This document shows positions 1-8,072 of a stretch of 64,000 nt of DNA, one piece after another; within the stretch, counting starts at the first letter, position 1; every line of letters begins with the position of its first letter. Location: assembly GCA_036567985.1 (NCBI GenBank), contig DATCTK010000022.1:1-64000 (forward strand), read 5' to 3'. The stretch comes from SZUA-229 sp036567985. GTDB lineage: Bacteria > Pseudomonadota > Gammaproteobacteria > SZUA-229. The position numbers and the translations under genes are program-made. The notes beneath the pieces were generated by a model. The model made no database searches, was not told the DNA's origin, and was given only the letters and a program-made list of their open reading frames with translations.

Positions 1-157
1 TGCCGAAAATGCTTTCTGCCTAGGGGCAAAATCACAGGACGTGATTTTGAGTGCTGATGTGCCTGGACGGCACTCCAGCACGACCCGGCAACGAAGATAA
101 TGTCATCAGCTAACTTAGTTAAACTTAAATAAATTCTCGAAGCATTTTCGGGACCCC
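1..157. repeat. left half of an intergenic repeat split by the prophage
   Basis: This stretch matches, in inverse orientation, the right part of the repeat at 47585-47866. Shared landmarks are a CGAAAATGCT start, a GTGATTTTGAGTG block and a GGACGGCACTCCAGCACGA block. The match breaks off at ACCCC (153-157) and resumes at 37780, so both halves formed one copy before integration. No gene is seen here. Confidence 0.85.
153..157. other. 5-bp target-site duplication, left copy
   Basis: ACCCC lies directly before the TGT that starts the prophage and is repeated directly after the terminal ACA (37780-37784). A 5-bp duplication is what Mu-type transposition makes. Joining the two flanks through one ACCCC restores a sequence collinear with the intact repeat copy near 47.7 kb. 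Confidence 0.9.
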
Positions 158-280
158 TGTGGGGGGATGTTAGAAATGAGATAACCCAAAAACGTCGAAA
201 TTTCGCTGAAAACCCCATCACGTGGGCATTTGGGTAGATTTGGTTATAAATCATATTTACATATGAAATGAGACAAAAAC
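158..280. other. prophage left end with transposase-binding-like repeats
   Basis: The end starts TGTGGGGGGATG. Copies of GAAATGAG follow at 173-180 and of GAAATGAGACA at 265-275. They are the inverse complement of the TGTCTCATTTCAAG copies at the right end. Multiple inverted sites at both ends are the expected layout for MuA-type end binding. That these are the transposase sites is inferred from position and repetition. Confidence 0.7.
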
Positions 281-411
281 TACATAATTAACGAAAATTA
301 CCAGTAAAAAATGATAAAAATGCTGGTAAAAAAGTGCTTAAAATCTCCATCAAATCGACTTTAAATGACATTTTTACGGCCTTTGAAGCACCTTATATGG
401 TCTATTCGCTG

Positions 412-439
412 TTGTTATACGGCCTAATTGGCATATAAT
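412..439 (+). promoter_or_regulatory. sigma-70-like promoter facing into the prophage from its left end
   Basis: TTGTTA (412-417) and TATAAT (434-439) are separated by 16 bases. No ORF lies downstream in this direction. The transcript would start near 446 and run antisense toward the 3' end of the gpF gene. The remaining gap between the end sites and gpF is AT-rich and has no recognisable gene. Confidence 0.55.
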
Positions 440-444
440 TATAG

Positions 445-571
445 TTGTTAGATGGGCTGTGGCCATCTAGGCAGCTGGGAAATCGCAGGTCCAGTTGGGT
501 AATCGGGCAACCGATACTCTTACGGGGAAGGTGGCGTACCCCCATGATGGTCACAGTTCACCTTCTAACAC
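445..571 (+). ncRNA. candidate structured small RNA at the prophage left end
   Basis: Downstream of the promoter at 412-439 there is a 6-bp hairpin (AGATGG 450-455 with CCATCT 463-468). A 5-bp hairpin capped by a GCAA tetraloop follows (ATCGG-GCAA-CCGAT, 502-515). Distant pairings are possible between GAAGGTG (near 526) and CACCTTC (559-565), and between TGTTAGA (445-451) and TCTAACA (565-571). The last 21 bases overlap the gpF coding end on the other strand. No known RNA family is recognised. Function is unknown; this is a prediction from pairing only. Confidence 0.35.
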
Positions 572-1798
572 ATCATAAAACGCTTTATCTTTTAGATTGC
601 TGATACTCACTAAGCCACCTGTTCTGAGGCTGTTTGTTCTGATCGTGTGCCGGGTACCATCGGCAGCTTTCCCCTTCATTTTGTAATTCACCCGGATAAC
701 CAGCTTACCTTTTCGGTCCTCACCTGGGGCATCAAATACATACAATACTGCGGGATCTCGCTTGTCCCATAGTATGCTTTTGGGGTTATTGATGGCGTCC
801 GGCATGGCACGCACCAGGTCTTTTGGGATGTGCCTGCCATCCTTTGAGTCACGCAGCAGGTGCATGATCTCTTTATCGGTTACTGTAATCAGTGCGGTTT
901 TTGGTGCCTGGTCGCGCTCGACCAGGGCGCTGACTATGGACGGTTTGAGGTAGCCTACTGTCTTAATTTCACCTTGTGGCTGTTTGCGATCGAGCAGCTG
1001 ATTAACCCATGGGCTGAATGCCCTGGATAGTTTAGGTGACAGTGTCTGGGCCTCATTCAAAGCCTGGTTGCGTAGTGCTTCAGGCATTCTCATTACCTGC
1101 TCACCCAGCGCGGTATCTGGCCCTAGCCAGGCTTTGCCCACATTGTAATCAAAGCCGGTATCAATGCCCTGTGGCACCAGGCCATAATCTTCTCCGGTTT
1201 TTCGGTTAATACGGCGCTGGTAGTTAATGGCTGGTGCCTGGCTAAGTTCCAGTTTTTCCCGACGCATTTGCCTGGGTGACAGCGTGCGTGCTGTACAGCG
1301 ACAGCCCCAGCCATTGGGTGGGTAGAATGTAATCCAGAAGTCGTCATCAATGGCTAGCACCAGCCCATCCCATGCCTCATGTTCAGGCCTTACACGTGCA
1401 TCACCCACTGTCTGGTACTGCATATAGGGTCTGGTTTCTTTAACCCGCTGAATTTGCTGCCAGCGTCCCGCCATATGAGCCGATCGCATATTGGTGTCGT
1501 AGATTACCCGTGTGCGCCAACCGCGCTTTCCCTTGTAGTTCCAGCCGTGCTTGGCCACCAGGCCATCAAATTGCTTGCGGAACTGACCTATGCTCATGCC
1601 GTCAGATATCGCCTGGTCGACGGTATTTCTCAGGTCCATTAGCAGATCATTTTTAGTGGCACCGGCCACGGTGAAAGCCTTGGCATGCACCTCGGCATTG
1701 AGGTCATCCCAGTACTGAGTGGGTAGATTCAACTTGCCTTTAAAGAAGCTGATCGCTTCTTCAAATTTGACAGAACCTATATCGACAGTTGTTGGCAT
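551..1798 (-). CDS. Mu gpF-like minor head protein with C-terminal nuclease-like domain
   Basis: 415 aa. Residues about 90-180 carry the phage head morphogenesis (SPP1 gp7 / Mu F) signature, including VRPEHEAWDG and PPNGWGCRC. This minor capsid component acts at the portal during head assembly. From about residue 290 there is an extra domain (GRHIPKDL, VLYVFDAPGEDRKGK, IRTNSLRTGG) resembling the PBECR class of Barnase-EndoU-ColicinE5/D-RelE-like nucleases known as additions to phage head proteins. The start is coupled to the upstream 72-aa ORF by a TGATG overlap. It is the last gene of the leftward late arm, 390 bp from the prophage end. gpF is near certain; the nuclease domain is a by-eye call. 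Confidence 0.88.
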   Translation of the reverse strand: MPTTVDIGSVKFEEAISFFKGKLNLPTQYWDDLNAEVHAKAFTVAGATKNDLLMDLRNTVDQAISDGMSIGQFRKQFDGLVAKHGWNYKGKRGWRTRVIYDTNMRSAHMAGRWQQIQRVKETRPYMQYQTVGDARVRPEHEAWDGLVLAIDDDFWITFYPPNGWGCRCTARTLSPRQMRREKLELSQAPAINYQRRINRKTGEDYGLVPQGIDTGFDYNVGKAWLGPDTALGEQVMRMPEALRNQALNEAQTLSPKLSRAFSPWVNQLLDRKQPQGEIKTVGYLKPSIVSALVERDQAPKTALITVTDKEIMHLLRDSKDGRHIPKDLVRAMPDAINNPKSILWDKRDPAVLYVFDAPGEDRKGKLVIRVNYKMKGKAADGTRHTIRTNSLRTGGLVSISNLKDKAFYDVLEGEL

Positions 1799-2016
1799 CA
1801 GAAATTAGCTTTTGTGAGTGCAGCAGGTATCGTGACGTGGGGGATAATTTTTCCAGAACAATTAAAGCCAAAAAGCGTAGTTGCTTTGCTATTACTGCCT
1901 TGGTTCAGCTGATCGGTTGCAGCCTTTGGAAAGCCATACTCTTTAATTTTTTGGTGTTGATCTCGCAATTTCATATCCTCGCTAGTCGGTATGATATAAA
2001 TACTATGCCTGCACAC
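1798..2016 (-). CDS. small hypothetical phage protein
   Basis: 72 aa with no recognised domain. Its stop overlaps the gpF start (TGATG) and its start overlaps the preceding gene by 14 bases, so it fits the operon rhythm of the leftward arm. An internal Met at residue 15 (MKLRDQHQKI) would be an alternative start. Support is from position and coupling only. Confidence 0.45.
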   Translation of the reverse strand: MCRHSIYIIPTSEDMKLRDQHQKIKEYGFPKAATDQLNQGSNSKATTLFGFNCSGKIIPHVTIPAALTKANF

Positions 2017-2209
2017 TGAGCTTCACCTCAATGGCCGCCAACAACTTATCTCGGTGTTGCTTTATTTCAATATACTTGGCACTGATATCAGCATTCTCTT
2101 CATCCTTGCATAGTGGACATGCAGGTGGTGAGATACCTAGTTCACTCCAGTTGCCAGGGTACTCATATTTAAGCTCATGCTTTCTGCACTCGAATGTTGG
2201 ATGTTTCAT
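2003..2209 (-). CDS. small putative zinc-binding phage protein
   Basis: 68 aa. An N-terminal FECRKHEL (C-x2-H) and a later CPLC (C-x2-C), about 20 residues apart, could form one zinc site. The C-terminal half looks helical (KYIEIKQHRDKLLAAIEVK). It sits in the cluster of small accessory genes between portal and gpF. Function unknown. Confidence 0.55.
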   Translation of the reverse strand: MKHPTFECRKHELKYEYPGNWSELGISPPACPLCKDEENADISAKYIEIKQHRDKLLAAIEVKLSVQA

Positions 2210-2218
2210 AATTGAGGA

Positions 2219-2485
2219 TTATGGATGCTTCGTTTTAACCACTTCACTCAGCTCATCTTTACTCAGGTACCAGAATGGTTTCTGTCCATTCGAGTACTGC
2301 ATCCTGGCAAAGTCGCCTGGCCGGGTGGAGAGGTGCGCCAGCACACGGTAGATGTTGGTCATATTGCTGTTATCCCAGGCACTGCTGCGTCGTGCACGTA
2401 AGAACATGACCAGTGGGAAGCACAGTAGCCCCAGTAAAAATGCCAGTATTGCGATAATTAAACTGATCATTAGTAATTTCTCCAA
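2219..2485 (-). CDS. small phage protein with one N-terminal membrane helix
   Basis: 88 aa. Residues about 5-29 form a strong hydrophobic segment (ISLIIAILAFLLGLLCFPLV) followed by RARR, suggesting an inside-facing soluble tail of about 55 residues. No family is recognised. It lies 9 bases from the next gene in the same operon. A lysis or superinfection-related role is possible but nothing in the sequence proves it. Confidence 0.55.
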   Translation of the reverse strand: MEKLLMISLIIAILAFLLGLLCFPLVMFLRARRSSAWDNSNMTNIYRVLAHLSTRPGDFARMQYSNGQKPFWYLSKDELSEVVKTKHP

Positions 2486-2531
2486 TTGAGTATGAGCTTC
2501 CCAGCCCCGTATATTCTGTTGTTAGCTGGCC

Positions 2532-2783
2532 TTAGTCCGGCAGTTGGCTCCACCACTCGACGCCGCAATTTTTACAGCGGCATCTGTCATAATCACCGCC
2601 GCCGCTAAGGCCGCCATAGTCTTCATCAATAATCTCAGCATCCGCGTGTGCCCATTGTCCTGGCGCACCTTTTGGCATTGGATGGACAGAGTTGCAAAGA
2701 TAACGCGTGCCGTCTTTCGGCCAGCTAACGGGCAGTTCAACCGGACGCTCGGCATCGGTGCGGTTTTCACTGTCAGTGCTCAT
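2532..2783 (-). CDS. small hypothetical phage protein with CxCxxC motif
   Basis: 83 aa when started at the ATG at 2783, which has a GGGGGA ribosome site seven bases upstream; an upstream ATG at 2807 lacks one. The C-terminal end has RCRCKNCGVEWW, a half zinc-ribbon-like motif, preceded by an acidic glycine-rich stretch. Part of the accessory cluster between portal and gpF. Function unknown. Confidence 0.55.
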   Translation of the reverse strand: MSTDSENRTDAERPVELPVSWPKDGTRYLCNSVHPMPKGAPGQWAHADAEIIDEDYGGLSGGGDYDRCRCKNCGVEWWSQLPD

Positions 2784-2825
2784 AGTCAATCCCCCTGTGT
2801 GTTCCATGCGCCGGTTAACGGCGCG

Positions 2826-3146
2826 TTAGTTGTCTAATGTTCCGCACTCTTTCGAGTACAATAAATATTCTTCAACTTTTTTCTTTTTCTTCTCAATAAA
2901 ACTTTCGTCTCGGTACATTATTCCTTTATCGGTATATGTAATTCCCTTGCTTGTAGAAATTACTGATTCATTGACCATGTCAACCATCGCCAATAGATCG
3001 TTAAATTCCTTAAAAATGCGCTCGGCATTTGATGTTGATAGGTCGCGCTGCTCGTTAATGCCGAAACGTAGAGCTTTACATAACTCTTGATGCAGCTCAG
3101 AGCATTCTTCGCCCAATATTGTTAATAGGTGTTCTTGTCTATTCAT
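2826..3146 (-). CDS. MazG-like nucleotide pyrophosphohydrolase family protein
   Basis: 106 aa. The N-terminal half shows the all-alpha NTP pyrophosphohydrolase pattern: GEECSELHQEL (EExxE) followed after about 30 residues by EFNDLLAMVD (ExxD). These acidic residues bind magnesium in the family. The C-terminal part is lysine-rich (KKKKKVEEY) and not conserved by eye. Phages use such enzymes to adjust nucleotide or alarmone pools, but the substrate here cannot be read from sequence. It lies in the leftward late operon with an ASCH-domain gene close upstream. Confidence 0.6.
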   Translation of the reverse strand: MNRQEHLLTILGEECSELHQELCKALRFGINEQRDLSTSNAERIFKEFNDLLAMVDMVNESVISTSKGITYTDKGIMYRDESFIEKKKKKVEEYLLYSKECGTLDN

Positions 3147-3235
3147 GCGCCAGCCTCCACAGCTAACAAGTTAATAAAGTTCGCTACGCTTGGACCCGCA
3201 AACAGCGCGGGCCACTTATCACAGCGTTATATTTC

Positions 3236-3310
3236 TCACGCATTCCACAGCGCATAAAGCAGTAACCCAACCAGCGCCCCAAACAATGGAAAGTAATACC
3301 ACTCCATCAT
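3236..3310 (-). CDS. 24-residue membrane peptide
   Basis: An ATGATG start at 3310 preceded by AGAGGGG about six bases upstream opens a 24-codon ORF. The peptide is almost entirely hydrophobic and aromatic (MMEWYYFPLFGALVGLLLYA, then LWNA). It fits in an otherwise empty gap between the ASCH gene and the MazG-like gene, in operon direction. The good ribosome site and single membrane helix are the evidence. Function unknown. Confidence 0.45.
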   Translation of the reverse strand: MMEWYYFPLFGALVGLLLYALWNA

Positions 3311-3324
3311 GATAACCCCTCTTG

Positions 3325-3621
3325 TTATAGGCATTGCGTCACGTCGATGGCATACACCATCACCGGCTTGTCACCAAAATGCGGGTGAGTGATCTGCTTT
3401 TGTGGGGGATATGAAACCCACTTTCGACGTAGTGTTTTAGATTCATCCCCGCGCTTTGGATAACCCAACTTGAGATGAATCTCGTCATATGGCGCACCAC
3501 GCAGACGACGTTCCCAGTAGTCATTTGCCAGCCGGTATTCTTCTGGTTTCTCACCATTAGCTATCGCATGCCAGTGCACGGCCTTCAAGTGCAGTATCAA
3601 AATACGCATAAATCTAAGCAT
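3325..3621 (-). CDS. ASCH-domain (PUA-like) protein
   Basis: 98 aa, or 94 from the inner Met. The sequence LHLKAVHWHAIANGEKPEEYR followed by YWERRL and a C-terminal VMVYAIDV matches the ASCH fold pattern, a small RNA- or nucleotide-binding beta-barrel common in phages. In the family a conserved Lys/Glu pair just after the first helix lines the pocket; GEKPEEYR supplies it here. It overlaps the start of the upstream zinc protein gene by 8 bases. Target unknown. Confidence 0.65.
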   Translation of the reverse strand: MLRFMRILILHLKAVHWHAIANGEKPEEYRLANDYWERRLRGAPYDEIHLKLGYPKRGDESKTLRRKWVSYPPQKQITHPHFGDKPVMVYAIDVTQCL

Positions 3622-4105
3622 CCCGCCAATTCGGCCATTTATTACACATCATCTGCCCGTCGCATTCCTCATGTATGCAGGTACACTGATCATCGTAGGT
3701 CATGTTCTCCTTGTAGCGTGCAACACAGCCACATTGAGTGCACTTTAAAAAACCTTCATCCGGCTTCGTAAATCGTACCTTCGTAATCGGACCTGAAAAC
3801 TGGGAATGAACATAGTCACGGGCGGCCTTTTCAAGCGGTTCGAACATGTCTACGGTGCGGGTACAGCGGTAGTGGTTTTTATCCGTGGTAAATGCTGTGC
3901 ACACGGGCTTGTTATGTTCGTCGTAGGTCCACTCATCAGGGTATGCCGGGTCATCAATGCCGAAGCTGATGGCGCGTAAATGGATATCGCAGGCATCGAT
4001 ATCGCCTGTCATTTCATCAACTGACTCATTGATGCAGTGGTAGCAAAATTCGGCTTCGAAGCCAGCGCCTTCAGACTGGTTGGAGGGTCGGTATAATTTA
4101 GTCAT
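3614..4105 (-). CDS. cysteine-rich conserved phage protein
   Basis: 163 aa from the ATG at 4105 (MTKLYRPSNQSEG), chosen because this opening is typical of a phage protein family starting M-T-K-x-Y-R-P-S-N. Three cysteine clusters are visible: CYHC near the N-terminus, CTQCGC, and a C-terminal run of about six Cys/His residues (CTCIHEEC, MMC). This suggests two or more zinc sites. It overlaps the portal gene by 8 bases. Function is not known for the family. Confidence 0.65.
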   Translation of the reverse strand: MTKLYRPSNQSEGAGFEAEFCYHCINESVDEMTGDIDACDIHLRAISFGIDDPAYPDEWTYDEHNKPVCTAFTTDKNHYRCTRTVDMFEPLEKAARDYVHSQFSGPITKVRFTKPDEGFLKCTQCGCVARYKENMTYDDQCTCIHEECDGQMMCNKWPNWRDA

Positions 4106-5612
4106 TTCGATCGATCTCATGCATGCCGTCCAGCTGTCCTGACAGTAATGCCAGGGCTGTCATCTCACCTAGGCGTTTTTCATCCATTTCCGGCGCAATG
4201 GTTTCCAGGCCATCACGGAATTCTTCAAGCGTGGCGGCCTTCTTGAGCAGGTTTTTAATGGGTTGTGCCAGATCCGCAATTAATGCATCTGCCTCGGTTG
4301 CTGCCTGTTCAGAAAACTGGTCGATAGAAGTGGTATTATCAGCCGCTGCAAACTGATGGTGCCCACCGCAGTTTGGACACTGGCTAAATTCAGCCTGTAC
4401 AGGGGCTGGGGTTTTATTGGCACGGGGTAAAACAGCCTCACCATCCTGTGGCAATGGAATTTGTAAACGGTCATGTGCGAAGCTTGCAGGGATATTTACA
4501 AATTCACGGGCTGTATCCAGCACGTCTGCCCAGTCTTTCCGGGCCTCGCTCTCTTCAAAAAACTCAAACTGAGGCGCAACCGCACCGGCAAAGTTTAATT
4601 GGGTCACCCACTCAAATAACTGATTGAAGGTGTCACAGATGATCTGCCGATCGGATGCATTCACCGACTGTTCGCGCTCCCGGTGTGTTTCACTGGCAGC
4701 ACGTGAACCCTGGCCCTGAATTTCAGTGGCCAATGTTTGGGAGGTAATCGCCTTTGAAAGCTCCTTGTTGCACATATTCACCAGGCGTTCATGCACCACC
4801 TCACCCGAATGTTTAGTTTCCAGCAGCTCCACTGCACCGGTATCGGGGATTGCGGCCACACCGTCTTCGACCATGTCAGCCAGCTGATCGGCCAGCTCGT
4901 TCTGTTCTGCAAGCGGTGTGCCCTGTGGGTACTTGCCGATTGCCCAGGGAATACCGTACTTTTCACAGAACTTCATGAAGTACTTCAGGCCATTGTGCTT
5001 AAATATATACGGCCAGAAACACGAGCTGAACACTGCAACACCATAGGGGTTTTCATAGCTGTGCATATGGCGTGTGAGTAGCCATTTCTTGTCGCCCAGC
5101 TCTTCACCCTCTGACGGATTGTTCTGCGTTAACAGACGCAGCTCATTGTCCGGTGAGAAAATAAAACGGCGATTGGGCCGGTCCACGACCTTGCCGGGTA
5201 CCAGAAACTGCCCATCGCGTTGCCACACCACTTCATGCACCTGATAGCCACGAAATACGCCCTGAGCCATATTCCAGATGGTATCAGACCACTGCATGCC
5301 GTGAGATGGCTTACCGCTCATGATCTTCTGGCACAGTTCGAGTGCCTGGATATCCACCGCGGATTCACCCTTGGTGGTTAAACGATATTCAAAGCCCAGC
5401 AGGGATGAGCGTACTGAGCGCAGGTCACCGATTACATGGCTATCGAGCACGATGGCATCATAGACTTCCTGTGACTTACCCATTTTACGCAGTACCACAT
5501 CCGGGTTGGGTAAAAACGAAAGCCCCGCATAAAAGTTGGGGTCATTTCTGCGAGTGGCTATGTCGCTTTTGAGTGTGCCCTGTGAGGCTTTTTTAATGTC
5601 TGATGTATTCAT
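4098..5612 (-). CDS. Mu gp29-like portal protein (DUF935)
   Basis: 504 aa, the usual size of DUF935 portals. Recognisable segments are PDVVLRKMGK near residue 35, GFEYRLTTKG, FRGYQVHEVVW, a long middle WAIGKYPQGT, and SQTLATEIQGQGSRAA at about residue 290. A C-terminal CPNCGGHH is present. The protein forms the dodecameric portal ring at one head vertex through which DNA is packaged and ejected. It lies directly after terminase, as in Mu. Confidence 0.95.
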   Translation of the reverse strand: MNTSDIKKASQGTLKSDIATRRNDPNFYAGLSFLPNPDVVLRKMGKSQEVYDAIVLDSHVIGDLRSVRSSLLGFEYRLTTKGESAVDIQALELCQKIMSGKPSHGMQWSDTIWNMAQGVFRGYQVHEVVWQRDGQFLVPGKVVDRPNRRFIFSPDNELRLLTQNNPSEGEELGDKKWLLTRHMHSYENPYGVAVFSSCFWPYIFKHNGLKYFMKFCEKYGIPWAIGKYPQGTPLAEQNELADQLADMVEDGVAAIPDTGAVELLETKHSGEVVHERLVNMCNKELSKAITSQTLATEIQGQGSRAASETHREREQSVNASDRQIICDTFNQLFEWVTQLNFAGAVAPQFEFFEESEARKDWADVLDTAREFVNIPASFAHDRLQIPLPQDGEAVLPRANKTPAPVQAEFSQCPNCGGHHQFAAADNTTSIDQFSEQAATEADALIADLAQPIKNLLKKAATLEEFRDGLETIAPEMDEKRLGEMTALALLSGQLDGMHEIDRND

Positions 5613-5614
5613 GG

Positions 5615-7345
5615 TTAATAACCTGGTATATGACGCCTGGACGAATTGCTGCGCCTGCCAGCGGTTGCAATTTTAGGAATGCCACTGGCACGAGTTGACG
5701 CCACCATCCATAGAATGTGCAAAGCTACCAGGGCATCGAAATGGTGATGGGTTTGTTTTTCTGGCCACTCATCCAGTTGATCTAATAACTGGGTGAGTGA
5801 TGAGTGCAGCACGATTTGTGGAGATGCATCATTAATAAAGGGTTCAAGTGACTCAATGCGCACACCCATATCGACTGATGCAGTTACACCCACCAACGGC
5901 AATGCAATGCCGTGCTCTGACAATGCCTGTGTGCGGAACTCTGTGCGCATGTACTCATAGGCATTATTGTTTTCAAAACCGATTGCCTGGCAATTGTATT
6001 CACGTTGAATCTTGATTAAATCGGCTTTCAAGGTGCTTGATAACCGTCGTTTAGATAATGCTTCAACCACACACAGCTGCGTGGTTTCTGTATCCCAGGC
6101 ACCCACCAGTATTGCACTCGGGTCTGATGTCTGACCCTTGCCCATGGATGGGTCACAGGCACCAAAATGCACCCAGTGGTGCTTTTTCATTACCCAAAAC
6201 TTGATATCAGTGAAGACCTTGTCATCGTCACTGCGTGGGTCACCCTGCATTTCGGTACCGAACGCCCGACGATTTTTAGCACGGGCTTTCATCAGGCCAA
6301 ACAGCGAACGTACAGATGGCCATGAGACCACAGCGCCTTTGTCCATTCGCTTTTTATTCTTCAAATAGAACTTATATGATGGCAACTCAGTTTCATCGAG
6401 CATAATACCCTTGTCATCCGCCTGCCGTTCTGCCTTGGGGTCCTGGTTGCGCATGATCTCTTCGCAACGTGCCCACAAGTCATCATGTATTGGGAATTGC
6501 TCAATCGCCTTAAAGTGATGAACCTTGTAGCCAATGGTGTTCTTAGCACGTGATATAGGGTCATCTTTATTTAAGATGGTACCCACGCCCATGAATTTAA
6601 CCGAGCCATCCGGAGGGCCAAGATAATCAATCGCTTTCTCAATCCAGTCCCAGCGGTTATCACGCTCGGTAGGGCTTTTGGCTTCTTTATCAGTGATCAG
6701 ATCATCACCTAATAGAATTTTGGGGCGGCTGGCACCGTGGAATGTTCCTCGAATTGCCTGTTCCGCCCCAAAGGGTTCAATCTTCACGTTAGTTCTGGTG
6801 ACAAGTTCCCCAACTTTCCAAACAGGTCCACGGCCACAGACTTCAGGAAAGTCCATGCGCAACATCGCGTTGCTTTCCAACTCTGTTTTTATCACCATCA
6901 ATAACTTGGTGGGCAGCTTCGTTTCGGCACCCAGTAGAACCACGTAGTCCAGGAAAGCAGGGATTTTATCAATGCCAACAGCCGCACGTATTTCAGGGCG
7001 CTGAAGTAAGCCAAGCACAGCAATGAATACCGGTCCCACCTTGGTGAGCAGGGACGATTTCGCCTCGCCACGCGGAGCGACCCAGAATTGTTTACTACCG
7101 GCTTCCTGCGCCAGGGTAGATGGAAAGGTTCGGCAAAAATGTGCCTGAAATGAGGATGACTCACCTCGAATGTGATGAGGAAAGTAAGTGTAAGCAAAGA
7201 ATGTAAAATCAAGATTAAGCACCCTTTTTCTGCGTTCGGATACGGCTTGCGGACTATCATCCAGACCCGCTGCAAAGGCTTCGATAGATTGACGTAACCC
7301 GACCTGTAACTCAGCCAGCTCATTTAAGAATTCACGTTCATGCAT
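5615..7345 (-). CDS. terminase large subunit
   Basis: 576 aa from the ATG at 7345, which overlaps the end of the small-subunit gene by 8 bases; a further upstream start is possible. The ATPase has a Walker A-like APRGEAKSSL near residue 90 and a Walker B PKILLGDDLI near 215. The nuclease half has acidic metal ligands in FGACDPSMGKG, IGFENNN and HHHFDALVAL. It cuts and pumps phage DNA into the prohead, as Mu gp28 does. Only two bases separate it from the portal gene. Confidence 0.95.
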   Translation of the reverse strand: MHEREFLNELAELQVGLRQSIEAFAAGLDDSPQAVSERRKRVLNLDFTFFAYTYFPHHIRGESSSFQAHFCRTFPSTLAQEAGSKQFWVAPRGEAKSSLLTKVGPVFIAVLGLLQRPEIRAAVGIDKIPAFLDYVVLLGAETKLPTKLLMVIKTELESNAMLRMDFPEVCGRGPVWKVGELVTRTNVKIEPFGAEQAIRGTFHGASRPKILLGDDLITDKEAKSPTERDNRWDWIEKAIDYLGPPDGSVKFMGVGTILNKDDPISRAKNTIGYKVHHFKAIEQFPIHDDLWARCEEIMRNQDPKAERQADDKGIMLDETELPSYKFYLKNKKRMDKGAVVSWPSVRSLFGLMKARAKNRRAFGTEMQGDPRSDDDKVFTDIKFWVMKKHHWVHFGACDPSMGKGQTSDPSAILVGAWDTETTQLCVVEALSKRRLSSTLKADLIKIQREYNCQAIGFENNNAYEYMRTEFRTQALSEHGIALPLVGVTASVDMGVRIESLEPFINDASPQIVLHSSLTQLLDQLDEWPEKQTHHHFDALVALHILWMVASTRASGIPKIATAGRRSNSSRRHIPGY

Positions 7346-7841
7346 TGGAAAGCACCTTGCTGATATGCTGTCCAAATGGTTCGAGAATCAATACAAACCG
7401 TTCAAGGTCATGCGGTGAGTGCTTGCGAATGTATTTAGCCAGCTCTTCAAGTACTTCCATGGCGATAGAGAGTTGCGCAATTTTGGGGTTAGAGTTACCG
7501 GCCGCCTTCATGGTTTTAGTGTATGCATCAGATAAGCGACTGATCACTTCAGCCTTTTGAATAGCCGTGAAGTCACCTTCTTTCAACTCCGTGATAGTAG
7601 TTTGAAACAGGCGTGCAAAGTCTTCGAGTACTTCTGCAGTCATTTCACCGACACCGCCACCGGCCATGCGTGATGCGGCGCGGGCCTTGTCCCAGTCATC
7701 GCCATCATTCTCGGCTTTCTTTTTCCAGCTGCGAGCCGTCTGGTAATTTATATTGTGCAGCTGTGCAGCATGCTGTAATGATTTTTTGTCATACACATAA
7801 GAACGTCTTACAGCCAGCTTTGTCTCTTCAGAATGGGCCAC
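7338..7841 (-). CDS. DUF1804 protein, probable terminase small subunit
   Basis: 167 aa. The N-terminus has an HTH of the type R-x-Y-x-x-x-x-x-S-L-x-x-A-A (RRSYVYDKKSLQHAAQLHNI), followed by NYQTARSWKKKA. This is the DUF1804 pattern of Mu-like phages. The position directly before the large terminase and the DNA-binding start suggest it recognises phage DNA for packaging. Confidence 0.85.
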   Translation of the reverse strand: MAHSEETKLAVRRSYVYDKKSLQHAAQLHNINYQTARSWKKKAENDGDDWDKARAASRMAGGGVGEMTAEVLEDFARLFQTTITELKEGDFTAIQKAEVISRLSDAYTKTMKAAGNSNPKIAQLSIAMEVLEELAKYIRKHSPHDLERFVLILEPFGQHISKVLSNA

Positions 7842-7844
7842 CGA

Positions 7845-8072
7845 TCAACTCACCACGCCCTTGAAGGTTTCTTTTAAAAAGTACAGTGCGGTCGCCATTA
7901 CGCCGCCAGACACCATGCCATTGCGTGCACCATTCATTTCTGCTTTACGTAAGCGTGAATCCATACTGGATCTGGCCTCATGCTCTTTTTCCTGATTTTC
8001 GAGTATGGAATCCACCTTACCTTCCAACTGTCCAATCGCGCGGTGTAAATCATTAATATCAGCCATGCTCAA
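7845..8072 (-). CDS. small coiled-coil membrane protein, possible lysis accessory
   Basis: 75 aa. Residues 5-45 are heptad-like (LHRAIGQLEGKVDSILENQE), and residues about 50-70 form a moderately hydrophobic helix (NGMVSGGVMATALYFLKETF). Helix-plus-anchor layout resembles XhlA-like or similar lysis-cassette proteins, and it sits two genes after the holin. The family is not certain. The start overlaps the upstream gene by 4 bases. Confidence 0.6.
   Translation of the reverse strand: MSMADINDLHRAIGQLEGKVDSILENQEKEHEARSSMDSRLRKAEMNGARNGMVSGGVMATALYFLKETFKGVVS

Noticed and set aside
440..545. tRNA-like gene at the prophage left end
   Set aside because: A GNRA hairpin and GGTCC-like piece are present, but no acceptor stem, anticodon arm or T-arm can be folded.
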